A DNA stretch of 64,000 nt, from positions 55,161,569-55,225,568 of the forward strand of contig OX578146.1 in NCBI GenBank assembly GCA_951213105.1. The letters are read 5' to 3'. How positions within the stretch are numbered: position 1 is the first letter of the stretch; each line of letters opens with the position of its first letter. A program made the translations under genes and the position numbers. The DNA comes from Amaurobius ferox. Lineage: Eukaryota; Arthropoda; Arachnida; Araneae; Amaurobiidae. Of this stretch, positions 1 through 11,230 are shown piece by piece. The notes beneath the pieces are model-generated. The model worked only from the letters and a program-made list of their open reading frames with translations, did not search any database and was not told the origin of the DNA.

Positions 1-174
1 AACTTGGAAGAATCATATTGAGATGAGACAGGAAGAATGATAAATAGAGCTAAAAATATTATTATGAGACTAGCTGGAGTTACTCAAACCAACAATTCTT
101 AAGAGACTGGACTTCTCGCTGTGGTCAGTCTTGTAAGAATTGGCGCAATAGGGATACGTTAAATATTATAAAAA

Positions 175-261
175 TTGCAACATAATGAAAATTTAATGTT
201 TATGAAAATTGCAACACATGTCTTATATTGCAACACATGTCACATAAGTCATGTCTTATAT
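175..261. repeat. Internal short sub-repeats of the monomer (representative)
   Basis: Within one monomer ttgcaaca occurs at 175, 209 and 228. The 14-mer ttgcaacacatgtc is repeated at 209-222 and 228-241, a 19-bp period. The 12-mer catgtcttatat is repeated at 217-228 and 250-261. This suggests that the monomer itself contains older short tandem duplications. The same arrangement is present in all units, with minor point variants such as cacatctc near 12,600 and 18,104. Confidence 0.8.
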
Positions 262-643
262 AAAATGCACGGGATATATAATATGGAAAAGAATTATATT
301 TTAGATTTTTATTTTAAGGTTGGATTTGCATTGCTGCAATATACAGTTTTACTCAAGACTTATTGCTGGTTTGGTTCCAGAATGTGTTATGCAATATGTT
401 ATGTATTACGGGCATTCCACATTGTACCTAGCAACTTCCACTCTTCTGTTATCTGTTCGATTTATCTGCTGCTTTTAACAAGTGCCGTGCAATATTAGCA
501 GAAGAAAACTATAATATAAAAGCTATAAATACTTTATTACATTAGGAAGCTAACTTGGGAGAATCATATTGAGATAAGACAGGAAGAATGATAAATAGAG
601 CTAAAAATATTATTATGAGACTAGCTGGAGCCACCCAAACCAA

Positions 644-693
644 CAATTCTTAAGAGACTGGACTTCTCGCTGTGGTCAGTCTTTTAAGAATTG
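644..693 (+). repeat. Monomer stem-loop (representative copy)
   Basis: The left arm caattcttaagagactg (644-660) and right arm cagtcttttaagaattg (677-693) are inverted repeats around a 16-nt loop. Sixteen of 17 positions are Watson-Crick pairs and the remaining one is G opposite T, so a plus-strand RNA would pair along the whole arm, while a minus-strand RNA would have an A-C mismatch there. Essentially every monomer has this structure. Units with cttgtaag (for example 93-142) lose one more pair. Its role is unknown; it could be a fold-back in a satellite transcript, a relic of the ancestral element, or chance. Confidence 0.8.
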
Positions 694-3600
694 GCGCAAT
701 AGGGATACGTTAAATATTATAAAAATTGCAACATAATGAAAATTTAATGTTTATGAAAATTGCAACACATGTCTTATATTGCAACACATGTCACATAAGT
801 CATGTCTTATATAAAATGCACGGGATATATAATATGGAAAAGAATTATATTTTAGATTTTTATTTTAAGGTTGGATTTGCATTGCTGCAATATACAGTTT
901 TACTCAAGACTTATTGCTGGTTTGGTTCCAGAATGTGTTATGCAATATGTTATGTATTACGGGCATTCCACATTGTACCTAGCAACTTCCACTCTTCTGT
1001 TATCTGTTCGATTTATCTGCTGCTTTTAACAAGTGCCGTGCAATATTAGCAGAAGAAAACTATAATATAAAGCTATAAATACTTTATTACATTAGGAAGC
1101 TAACTTGGGAGAATCATATTGAGATAAGACAGGAAGAATGATAAATAGAGCTAAAAATATTATTATGAGACTAGCTGGAGCCACCCAAACCAACAATTCT
1201 TAAGAGACTGGACTTCTAGCTGTGGTCAGTCTTTTAAGAATTGGCGCAATAGGGATACGTTAAATATTATAAAAATTGCAACATAATGAAAATTTAATGT
1301 TTATGAAAATTGCAACACATGTCTTATATTGCAACACATGTCACATAAGTCATGTCTTATATAAAATGCACGGGATATATAATATGGAAAAGAATTATAT
1401 TTTAGATTTTTATTTTAAGGTTGGATTTGCATTGCTGCAATATACAGTTTTACTCAAGACTTATTGCTGGTTTGGTTCCAGAATGTGTTATGCAATATGT
1501 TATGTATTACGGGCATTCCACATTGTACCTAGCAACTTCCACTCTTCTGTTATCTGTTCGATTTATCTGCTGCTTTTAACAAGTGCCGTGCAATATTAGC
1601 AGAAGAAAACTATAATATAAAAGCTATAAATACTTTATTACATTAGGAAGCTAACTTGGGAGAATCATATTGAGATAAGACAGGAAGAATGATAAATAGA
1701 GCTAAAAATATTATTATGAGACTAGCTGGAGCCACCCAAACCAACAATTCTTAAGAGACTGGACTTCTCGCTGTGGTCAGTCTTTTAAGAATTGGCGCAA
1801 TAGGGATACGTTAAATATTATAAAAATTGCAACATAATGAAAATTTAATGTTTATGAAAATTGCAACACATGTCTTATATTGCAACACATGTCACATAAG
1901 TCATGTCTTATATAAAATGCACGGGATATATAATATGGAAAAGAATTATATGTTAGATTTTTATTTTAAGGTTGGATTTGCATTGCAATATACAGTTTTA
2001 CTCAAGACTTATTGCTGGTTTGGTTCCAGAATGTGTTATGCAATATGTTATGTATTACGGGCATTCCACATTGTACCTAGCAACTTCCACTCTTCTGTTA
2101 TCTGTTCGATTTATCTGCTGCTTTTAACAAGTGCCGTGCAATATTAGCAGAAGAAAACTATAATATAAAAGCTATAAATACTTTATTATATTAGGAAGCT
2201 AACTTGGAAGAATCATATTGAGATGAGACAGGAAGAATGATAAATAGAGCTAAAAATATTATTATGAGACTAGCTGGAGTTACTCAAACCAACAATTCTT
2301 AAGAGACTGGACTTCTCGCTGTGGTCAGTCTTTTAAGAATTGGCGCAATAGGGATACGTTAAATATTATAAAAATTGCAACATAATGAAAATTTAATGTT
2401 TATGAAAATTGCAACACATGTCTTATATTGCAACACATGTCACATAAGTCATGTCTTATATAAAATGCACGGGATATATAATATGGAAAAGAATTATATT
2501 TTAGATTTTTATTTTAAGGTTGGATTTGCATTGCTGCAATATACAGTTTTACTCAAGACTTATTGCTGGTTTGGTTCCAGAATGTGTTATGCAATATGTT
2601 ATGTATTACGGGCATTCCACATTGTACCTAGCAACTTCCACTCTTCTGTTATCTGTTCGATTTATCTGCTGCTTTTAACAAGTGCCGTGCAATATTAGCA
2701 GAAGAAAACTATAATATAAAAGCTATAAATACTTTATTATATTAGGAAGCTAACTTGGAAGAATCATATTGAGATGAGACAGGAAGAATGATAAATAGAG
2801 CTAAAAATATTATTATGAGACTAGCTGGAGTTACTCAAACCAACAATTCTTAAGAGACTGGACTTCTCGCTGTGGTCAGTCTTTTAAGAATTGGCGCAAT
2901 AGGGATACGTTAAATATTATAAAAATTGCAACATAATGAAAATTTAATGTTTATGAAAATTGCAACACATGTCTTATATTGCAACACATGTCACATAAGA
3001 CATGTCTTATATAAAATGCACGGGATATATAATATGGAAAAGAATTATATTTTAGATTTTTATTTTAAGGTTGGATTTGCATTGCTGCAATATACAGTTT
3101 TACTCAAGACTTATTGCTGGTTTGGTTCCAGAATGTGTTATGCAATATGTTATGTATTACGGGCATTCCACATTGTACCTAGCAACTTCCACTCTTCTGT
3201 TATCTGTTCGATTTATCTGCTGCTTTTAACAAGTGCCGTGCAATATTAGCAGAAGAAAACTATAATATAAAAGCTATAAATACTTTATTATATTAGGAAG
3301 CTAACTTGGAAGAATCATATTGAGATGAGACAGGAAGAATGATAAATAGAGCTAAAAATATTATTATGAGACTAGCTGGAGTTACTCAAACCAACAATTC
3401 TTAAGAGACTGGACTTCTCGCTGTGGTCAGTCTTGTAAGAATTGGCGCAATAGGGATACGTTAAATATTATAAAAATTGCAACATAATGAAAATTTAATG
3501 TTTATGAAAATTGCAACACATGTCTTATATTGCAACACATGTCACATAAGTCATGTCTTATATAAAATGCACGGGATATATAATATGGAAAAGAATTATA

Positions 3601-6540
3601 TTTTAGATTTTTATTTTAAGGTTGGATTTGCATTGCTGCAATATACAGTTTTACTCAAGACTTATTGCTGGTTTGGTTCCAGAATGTGTTATGCAATATG
3701 TTATGTATTACGGGCATTCCACATTGTACCTAGCAACTTCCACTCTTCTGTTATCTGTTCGATTTATCTGCTGCTTTTAACAAGTGCCGTGCAATATTAG
3801 CAGAAGAAAACTATAATATAAAAGCTATAAATACTTTATTACATTAGGAAGCTAACTTGGGAGAATCATATTGAGATAAGACAGGAAGAATGATAAATAG
3901 AGCTAAAAATATTATTATGAGACTAGCTGGAGCCACCCAAACCAACAATTCTTAAGAGACTGGACTTCTCGCTGTGGTCAGTCTTTTAAGAATTGGCGCA
4001 ATAGGGATACGTTAAATATTATAAAAATTGCAACATAATGAAAATTTAATGTTTATGAAAATTGCAACACATGTCTTATATTGCAACACATGTCACATAA
4101 GTCATGTCTTATATAAAATGCACGGGATATATAATATGGAAAAGAATTATATTTTAGATTTTTATTTTAAGGTTGGATTTGCATTGCTGCAATATACAGT
4201 TTTACTCAAGACTTATTGCTGGTTTGGTTCCAGAATGTGTTATGCAATATGTTATGTATTACGGGCATTCCACATTGTACCTAGCAACTTCCACTCTTCT
4301 GTTATCTGTTCGATTTATCTGCTGCTTTTAACAAGTGCCGTGCAATATTAGCAGAAGAAAACTATAATATAAAAGCTATAAATACTTTATTACATTAGGA
4401 AGCTAACTTGGGAGAATCATATTGAGATAAGACAGGAAGAATGATAAATAGAGCTAAAAATATTATTATGAGACTAGCTGGAGCCACCCAAACCAACAAT
4501 TCTTAAGAGACTGGACTTCTCGCTGTGGTCAGTCTTTTAAGAATTGGCGCAATAGGGATACGTTAAATATTATAAAAATTGCAACATAATGAAAATTTAA
4601 TGTTTATGAAAATAGCAACACATGTCTTATATTGCAACACATGTCACATAAGTCATGTCTTATATAAAATGCACGGGATATATAATATGGAAAAGAATTA
4701 TATTTTAGATTTTTATTTTAAGGTTGGATTTGCATTGCTGCAATATACAGTTTTACTCAAGACTTATTGCTGGTTTGGTTCCAGAATGTGTTATGCAATA
4801 TGTTATGTATTACGGGCATTCCACATTGTACCTAGCAACTTCCACTCTTCTGTTATCTGTTCGATTTATCTGCTGCTTTTAACAAGTGCCGTGCAATATT
4901 AGCAGAAGAAAACTATAATATAAAAGCTATAAATACTTTATTACATTAGGAAGCTAACTTGGGAGAATCATATTGAGATAAGACAGGAAGAATGATAAAT
5001 AGAGCTAAAAATATTATTATGAGACTAGCTGGAGCCACCCAAACCAACAATTCTTAAGAGACTGGACTTCTCGCTGTGGTCAGTCTTTTAAGAATTGGCG
5101 CAATAGGGATACGTTAAATATTATAAAAATTGCAACATAATGAAAATTTAATGTTTATGAAAATTGCAACACATGTCTTATATTGCAACACATGTCACAT
5201 AAGTCATGTCTTATATAAAATGCACGGGATATATAATATGGAAAAGAATTATATTTTAGATTTTTATTTTAAGGTTGGATTTGCATTGCTGCAATATACA
5301 GTTTTACTCAAGACTTATTGCTGGTTTGGTTCCAGAATGTGTTATGCAATATGTTATGTATTACGGGCATTCCACATTGTACCTAGCAACTTCCACTCTT
5401 CTGTTATCTGTTCGATTTATCTGCTGCTTTTAACAAGTGCCGTGCAATATTAGCAGAAGAAAACTATAATATAAAGCTATAAATACTTTATTACATTAGG
5501 AAGCTAACTTGGGAGAATCATATTGAGATAAGACAGGAAGAATGATAAATAGAGCTAAAAATATTATTATGAGACTAGCTGGAGCCACCCAAACCAACAA
5601 TTCTTAAGAGACTGGACTTCTCGCTGTGGTCAGTCTTTTAAGAATTGGCGCAATAGGGATACGTTAAATATTATAAAAATTGCAACATAATGAAAATTTA
5701 ATGTTTATGAAAATTGCAACACATGTCTTATATTGCAACACATGTCACATAAGTCATGTCTTATATAAAATGCACGGGATATATAATATGGAAAAGAATT
5801 ATATTTTAGATTTTTATTTTAAGGTTGGATTTGCATTGCTGCAATATACAGTTTTACTCAAGACTTATTGCTGGTTTGGTTCCAGAATGTGTTATGCAAT
5901 ATGTTATGTATTACGGGCATTCCACATTGTACCTAGCAACTTCCACTCTTCTGTTATCTGTTCGATTTATCTGCTGCTTTTAACAAGTGCCGTGCAATAT
6001 TAGCAGAAGAAAACTATAATATAAAAGCTATAAATACTTTATTACATTAGGAAGCTAACTTGGGAGAATCATATTGAGATAAGACAGGAAGAATGATAAA
6101 TAGAGCTAAAAATATTATTATGAGACTAGCTGGAGCCACCCAAACCAACAATTCTTAAGAGACTGGACTTCTCGCTGTGGTCAGTCTTTTAAGAATTGGC
6201 GCAATAGGGATACGTTAAATATTATAAAAATTGCAACATAATGAAAATTTAATGTTTATGAAAATTGCAACACATGTCTTATATTGCAACACATGTCACA
6301 TAAGTCATGTCTTATATAAAATGCACGGGATATATAATATGGAAAAGAATTATATGTTAGATTTTTATTTTAAGGTTGGATTTGCATTGCAATATACAGT
6401 TTTACTCAAGACTTATTGCTGGTTTGGTTCCAGAATGTGTTATGCAATATGTTATGTATTACGGGCATTCCACATTGTACCTAGCAACTTCCACTCTTCT
6501 GTTATCTGTTCGATTTATCTGCTGCTTTTAACAAGTGCCG

Positions 6541-7127
6541 TATGTCAAAAAGCTTTCTCTTAAATTCCACGGAGGTCTGAGAAGCGTGAACAATCCTACG
6601 TTGGACAGCATCCCTCACTATCGAATAGGGCACCCGGGGTCGCATAAGCGCCCTCGGTCGTTACCTACAAGATCGGTGAGAGATGTCTTCTTCCGCCCTA
6701 AAAAGCGTTACGTCCATCCTAGCCTTGTGCTCTCAATTTAGATGCTGACTCTAGTATGCTGTACCCCTCCCTTGCTTTGGGAATTCGCGTTTTTCGTTGG
6801 CAAGCTACCTTTTATGTCGTCGCTACTAGGCACTGCTCAAGCTCAAGGCCCTGCGCCCCTCGGGGCGCCCCAGTCTATCCCCCTCTTTTCTCTCTCTGTT
6901 GGGAACCCGCTTGGGCCCCAACTTCTCTGTTTTTCTGAAGACCTGGGGAAGGGCACGACCTAGGTCGCGCCCCCCCCCAGGCATATCTTAGATATTAAAT
7001 TCTATCAGATGTTTAAAAGCCTTTTTATTACTTCCTCTTTATGTCTATTTTTCTCTTCGCCTGGAGTTTAAAGGGAGGAGTCTTCCTCTCCTGGGTACTC
7101 CACTGACCCCGTCCTTGAGTCCTTGAG
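6541..7127. mobile_element. 587-bp retroposon-like insertion, copy 1
   Basis: The monomer breaks after ttaacaagtgccg (6528-6540) and resumes with the same 13 bp at 7128-7140, giving a target-site duplication of 13 bp (14 if the shared t is counted). The inserted sequence is unrelated to the satellite and visibly more GC-rich. It contains a hairpin (6853-6868, arms gcgcccc/ggggcgc), a 12-bp palindrome cgacctaggtcg (6956-6967), a run of nine C, pyrimidine-rich stretches, and ends with the octamer gtccttga twice. There are no terminal inverted repeats, no TG...CA long-terminal-repeat ends and no poly(A). Duplication length and the short terminal repeat suggest a non-LTR or SINE-like retroposon, perhaps 5'-truncated. 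The family is not recognised and orientation is undetermined. Short open frames inside show no domain. Confidence 0.75.
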
Positions 7128-9930
7128 TTAACAAGTGCCGTGCAATATTAGCAGAAGAAAACTATAATATAAAAGCTATAAATACTTTATTATATTAGGA
7201 AGCTAACTTGGAAGAATCATATTGAGATGAGACAGGAAGAATGATAAATAGAGCTAAAAATATTATTATGAGACTAGCTGGAGTTACTCAAACCAACAAT
7301 TCTTAAGAGACTGGACTTCTCGCTGTGGTCAGTCTTTTAAGAATTGGCGCAATAGGGATACGTTAAATATTATAAAAATTGCAACATAATGAAAATTTAA
7401 TGTTTATGAAAATTGCAACACATGTCTTATATTGCAACACATGTCACATAAGTCATGTCTTATATAAAATGCACGGGATATATAATATGGAAAAGAATTA
7501 TATTTTAGATTTTTATTTTAAGGTTGGATTTGCATTGCTGCAATATACAGTTTTACTCAAGACTTATTGCTGGTTTGGTTCCAGAATGTGTTATGCAATA
7601 TGTTATGTATTACGGGCATTCCACATTGTACCTAGCAACTTCCACTCTTCTGTTATCTGTTCGATTTATCTGCTGCTTTTAACAAGTGCCGTGCAATATT
7701 AGCAGAAGAAAACTATAATATAAAAGCTATAAATACTTTATTACATTAGGAAGCTAACTTGGGAGAATCATATTGAGATAAGACAGGAAGAATGATAAAT
7801 AGAGCTAAAAATATTATTATGAGACTAGCTGGAGCCACCCAAACCAACAATTCTTAAGAGACTGGACTTCTCGCTGTGGTCAGTCTTTTAAGAATTGGCG
7901 CAATAGGGATACGTTAAATATTATAAAAATTGCAACATAATGAAAATTTAATGTTTATGAAAATTGCAACACATGTCTTATATTGCAACACATGTCACAT
8001 AAGTCATGTCTTATATAAAATGCACGGGATATATAATATGGAAAATAATTATATTTTAGATTTTTATTTTAAGGTTGGATTTGCATTGCAATATACAGTT
8101 TTACTCAAGACTTATTGCTGGTTTGGTTCCAGAATGTGTTATGCAATATGTTATGTATTACGGGCATTCCACATTGTACCTAGCAACTTCCACTCTTCTG
8201 TTATCTGTTCGATTTATCTGCTGCTTTTAACAAGTGCCGTGCAATATTAGCAGAAGAAAACTATAATATAAAAGCTATAAATACTTTATTATATTAGGAA
8301 GCTAACTTGGAAGAATCATATTGAGATGAGACAGGAAGAATGATAAATAGAGCTAAAAATATTATTATGAGACTAGCTGGAGTTACTCAAACCAACAATT
8401 CTTAAGAGACTGGACTTCTCGCTGTGGTCAGTCTTTTAAGAATTGGCGCAATAGGGATACGTTAAATATTATAAAAATTGCAACATAATGAAAATTTAAT
8501 GTTTATGAAAATTGCAACACATGTCTTATATTGCAACACATGTCACATAAGTCATGTCTTATATAAAATGCACGGGATATATAATATGGAAAAGAATTAT
8601 ATTTTAGATTTTTATTTTAAGGTTGGATTTGCATTGCAATATACAGTTTTACTCAAGACTTATTGCTGGTTTGGTTCCAGAATGTGTTATGCAATATGTT
8701 ATGTATTACGGGCATTCCACATTGTACCTAGCAACTTCCACTCTTCTGTTATCTGTTCGATTTATCTGCTGCTTTTAACAAGTGCCGTGCAATATTAGCA
8801 GAAGAAAACTATAATATAAAAGCTATAAATACTTTATTATATTAGGAAGCTAACTTGGAAGAATCATATTGAGATGAGACAGGAAGAATGATAAATAGAG
8901 CTAAAAATATTATTATGAGACTAGCTGGAGTTACTCAAACCAATAATTCTTAAGAGACTGGACTTCTCGCTGTGGTCAGTCTTTTAAGAATTGGCGCAAT
9001 AGGGATACGTTAAATATTATAAAAATTGCAACATAATGAAAATTTAATGTTTATGAAAATTGCAACACATGTCTTATATTGCAACACATGTCACATAAGT
9101 CATGTCTTATATAAAATGCACGGGATATATAATATGGAAAAGAATTATATTTTAGATTTTTATTTTAAGGTTGGATTTGCATTGCAATATACAGTTTTAC
9201 TCAAGACTTATTGCTGGTTTGGTTCCAGAATGTGTTATGCAATATGTTATGTATTACGGGCATTACACATTGTACCTAGCAACTTCCACTCTTCTGTTAT
9301 CTGTTCGATTTATCTGCTGCTTTTAACAAGTGCCGTGCAATATTAGCAGAAGAAAACTATAATATAAAAGCTATAAATACTTTATTATATTAGGAAGCTA
9401 ACTTGGAAGAATCATATTGAGATGAGACAGGAAGAATGATAAATAGAGCTAAAAATATTATTATGAGACTAGCTGGAGTTACTCAAACCAACAATTCTTA
9501 AGAGACTGGACTTCTCGCTGTGGTCAGTCTTTTAAGAATTGGCGCAATAGGGATACGTTAAATATTATAAAAATTGCAACATAATGAAAATTTAATGTTT
9601 ATGAAAATTGCAACACATGTCTTATATTGCAACACATGTCACATAAGTCATGTCTTATATAAAATGCACGGGATATATAATATGGAAAAGAATTATATTT
9701 TAGATTTTTATTTTAAGGTTGGATTTGCATTGCTGCAATATACAGTTTTACTCAAGACTTATTGCTGGTTTGGTTCCAGAATGTGTTATGCAATATGTTA
9801 TGTATTACGGGCATTCCACATTGTACCTAGCAACTTCCACTCTTCTGTTATCTGTTCGATTTATCTGCTGCTTTTAACAAGTGCCGTGCAATATTAGCAG
9901 AAGAAAAATATAATATAAAAGCTATAAATA
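7128..9930. repeat. Satellite array, block 2
   Basis: Monomers resume at the right-hand target duplication and run B long, A short, B short, B short, B long up to the mariner insertion. The A short unit near 7930 has gaaaataattat for gaaaagaattat. The unit near 9026 has two rare markers, caataattc (about 8943) and cattacac (about 9264), shared with the units near 32409 and 41251. The final unit has gaagaaaaat for gaagaaaact just before the mariner; the same change precedes both excision scars. Confidence 0.96.
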
Positions 9931-9962
9931 CGAGGCATGTTTTTTAAGTAAGTACCGTTTTG
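9931..9962 (+). repeat. Mariner terminal inverted repeat (3' side of transposase)
   Basis: This repeat begins cgaggcatgttttttaag and ends accgttttg. It is the inverted match of 11231-11262, with a single difference at position 17 (a here, t in the other arm). It is the expected transposase binding and cleavage site, and the outer dinucleotide CG is what the excision scars at 33862 and 35513 retain. Confidence 0.95.
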
Positions 9963-9998
9963 GAATTAAAAAAAGACGTGCAAAGATATCGCAATAAT

Positions 9999-10004
9999 TT
10001 TATT
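9999..10004 (-). terminator. Candidate polyadenylation signal of the transposase gene
   Basis: TTTATT on the plus strand reads AATAAA on the coding strand, 26 bp beyond the transposase stop codon and inside the element. Position and sequence fit a eukaryotic polyadenylation signal. Such hexamers are common in AT-rich DNA, so the call is tentative. Confidence 0.45.
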
Positions 10005-10029
10005 TCTACATGAAAGCCTGTACCTTAAT

Positions 10030-11109
10030 CTACTTTTCTACATAATTTCCGTGAATATTGAGGCACTTGTCATAACGTGGCACCAGTTTTTGAATACCCT
10101 CCTCATAAAATTCTGCCGCCTGACTTGTTAACCACTGTATCACAACTGTTTTGACTTCGTTATCGTCTTGAAGACGCTGACCACCCAGGTGTTTCTTCAA
10201 GTGCAGGAACAAATGGTAGTCGCTGGGCGCCAGATCAGGGCTGTATGGAGGATGATCTAGAGTTTCCCATTTAAAAGATTTGATGAGATCTTTGGTCCGA
10301 TTAGCCACATGTGGACGGGCATTGTCATGCAGCAAAACGATACCCTTACTCAACTTGCCACGTCTTTTGTTCTGGATTGCACGACACAGATTGTTCAATG
10401 TCTCACAATAAGACGCTGCATTGATTGTCTCATTACGAGGCAGAAACTCCACTAGCAATACTCCTTTTTTGTCCCAAAAAACTGTGCACATGATTTTCCG
10501 GGCAGAAATTGTTTGCTTAAACTTCACTCTTTTGGGTGATGATGAATGTCGCCATTCCATGGATTGTTGTTTTGATTCTGGTGTGACGTAGGCCACCCAT
10601 ATTTCGTCACCAGTAACAATTTGGTCTAAAAAATCTTCACCTTCATTGTGGTACCGCTCAAGGAAAGTCAATGCACTGCCTAAACGTTGGGTTTTGTGCA
10701 AATCCGTCAACATTTTTGGAACCCAACGTGAACACAATTTCCGGTAATTCAAGTTCTCGGTCACAATGCGATACAAAACACTACAAGAATATTGAGGAAA
10801 CCAGTCGCACATTGATGAAATTGTAAAGCGTCTGTTTTCTCTCACCTTTTCTTCCACTTTCTGCACCAAATCTTCATTAAAGACCGAAGGACGCCCACTC
10901 CGTTCTTCATCATGCACATTTGTGCGGCCATCTTTAAATGCTCTCACCCATTTCCTTACCATTCCATCACTCATAATGTTTTGTCCGTAAACTTCACAGA
11001 TCTCACAATGAATATCGATCGGTTTTACGCCTTTAGCACTAAGAAATCGTATAACAGCCCGTACTTCACAATCGGCGGGACTCACGATTGTCGGAGGCAT
11101 CTTAAACAC
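10030..11109 (-). CDS. Mariner transposase (DD34D), intact
   Basis: This 359-residue protein would bind the element's terminal repeats and catalyse cut-and-paste transposition into TA sites in the nucleus. The N-terminal part (about residues 14-125) is the paired helix-turn-helix DNA-binding region, with an SGRPS linker motif at 71-75. The mariner signature WVPKML is at 129-134. The catalytic triad is D168 in TGDE, D262 in HDNARPH and D297 in YSPDLAPSDY, with 34 residues between the last two, which defines the mariner DD34D class. The C terminus NYVEK resembles full-length arthropod mariners. There is no frameshift or internal stop, and the stop is TAG. Translation could start at 11109 or at the ATG three codons later (11100), which gives a 356-residue product. 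It is the kind of gene often annotated as SETMAR-like in insect genomes. Function is inferred from family motifs. Confidence 0.96.
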   Translation of the reverse strand: MFKMPPTIVSPADCEVRAVIRFLSAKGVKPIDIHCEICEVYGQNIMSDGMVRKWVRAFKDGRTNVHDEERSGRPSVFNEDLVQKVEEKVRENRRFTISSMCDWFPQYSCSVLYRIVTENLNYRKLCSRWVPKMLTDLHKTQRLGSALTFLERYHNEGEDFLDQIVTGDEIWVAYVTPESKQQSMEWRHSSSPKRVKFKQTISARKIMCTVFWDKKGVLLVEFLPRNETINAASYCETLNNLCRAIQNKRRGKLSKGIVLLHDNARPHVANRTKDLIKSFKWETLDHPPYSPDLAPSDYHLFLHLKKHLGGQRLQDDNEVKTVVIQWLTSQAAEFYEEGIQKLVPRYDKCLNIHGNYVEK

Positions 11110-11230
11110 TCAGTAAACAACGTATACAATGAAGAATCAGACTGTAATGGCGTCAGTGCGTAGACAAGAGATGTAGGTAACCAGCGCGCCTGCGCGGAAC
11201 GCCGACCGTAGCGCTGCGGCGGCGGAATCG

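Larger units (their letters stand above)
1..6540. repeat. Satellite array, block 1 (12 monomers)
   Basis: Head-to-tail units of about 550 bp; the same sequence recurs with spacings of 551, 550, 551, 548, 551 and so on. The block opens inside a B-type monomer and runs B, A, A, A, B, B, B, A, A, A, A, A. The two short units (near 1827 and 6231) carry tatgttag where other units have tattttag. A one-base deletion (ataaagc for ataaaagc) near 1070 and again near 5470 gives two 550-bp periods. The unit near 3477 has the rare cttgtaag variant and that near 4579 has atagcaac; both recur 20,642 bp downstream. No gene is visible. The open frame repeated in each unit starts at TTG or at an internal ATG and has no recognisable domain. 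Confidence 0.97.
541..8800 (+). repeat. Fourteen-monomer segmental duplication, copy 1
   Basis: The order of monomer types and rare markers from about 541 to 8800 matches about 21183 to 29441 at a constant offset of 20,642 bp (20,643 after the first insertion, whose C run differs by one). Shared markers include the ataaagc one-base deletions, the tatgttag short units, cttgtaag, atagcaac, the ~587-bp insertion, and the short A unit with gaaaataattat just after it. Private differences (cttctagctg near 1217, cataagacatg near 2999) show the copies are not identical. Boundaries are approximate because flanking units are also nearly identical satellite. Confidence 0.8.

Noticed and set aside
175..498. 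Protein-coding gene repeated in each monomer (106-110 residues)
   Set aside because: The frame begins at TTG (first ATG at 196), shows no domain, has many amino-acid-changing variants, and follows from array homogenisation. No promoter or splice signal supports a gene.
541..1090. Hammerhead ribozyme in the monomer, as known in some insect satellites
   Set aside because: I found no CUGANGA plus GAAA core on either strand; gagatgagac only superficially resembles it.
6790..6812. CENP-B box-like sequence ttcgttggcaag in the insertion
   Set aside because: The required A and downstream CGGG core positions do not match, and the sequence is not in the satellite monomer itself.
6535..6963. Short open frames of 60-73 residues in the ~587-bp insertion
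   Set aside because: They have no recognisable domain, one starts in the satellite flank, and single-base gains in the fourth copy disrupt them.
6541..7127. Pol III-derived SINE with tRNA-like A and B boxes
   Set aside because: No convincing B box (GGTTCGANTCC-like) is visible on either strand, so a tRNA-derived head is not supported.
10912..11163. 83-residue plus-strand frame over the mariner
   Set aside because: It lies antisense to the transposase and is a shadow of that gene.
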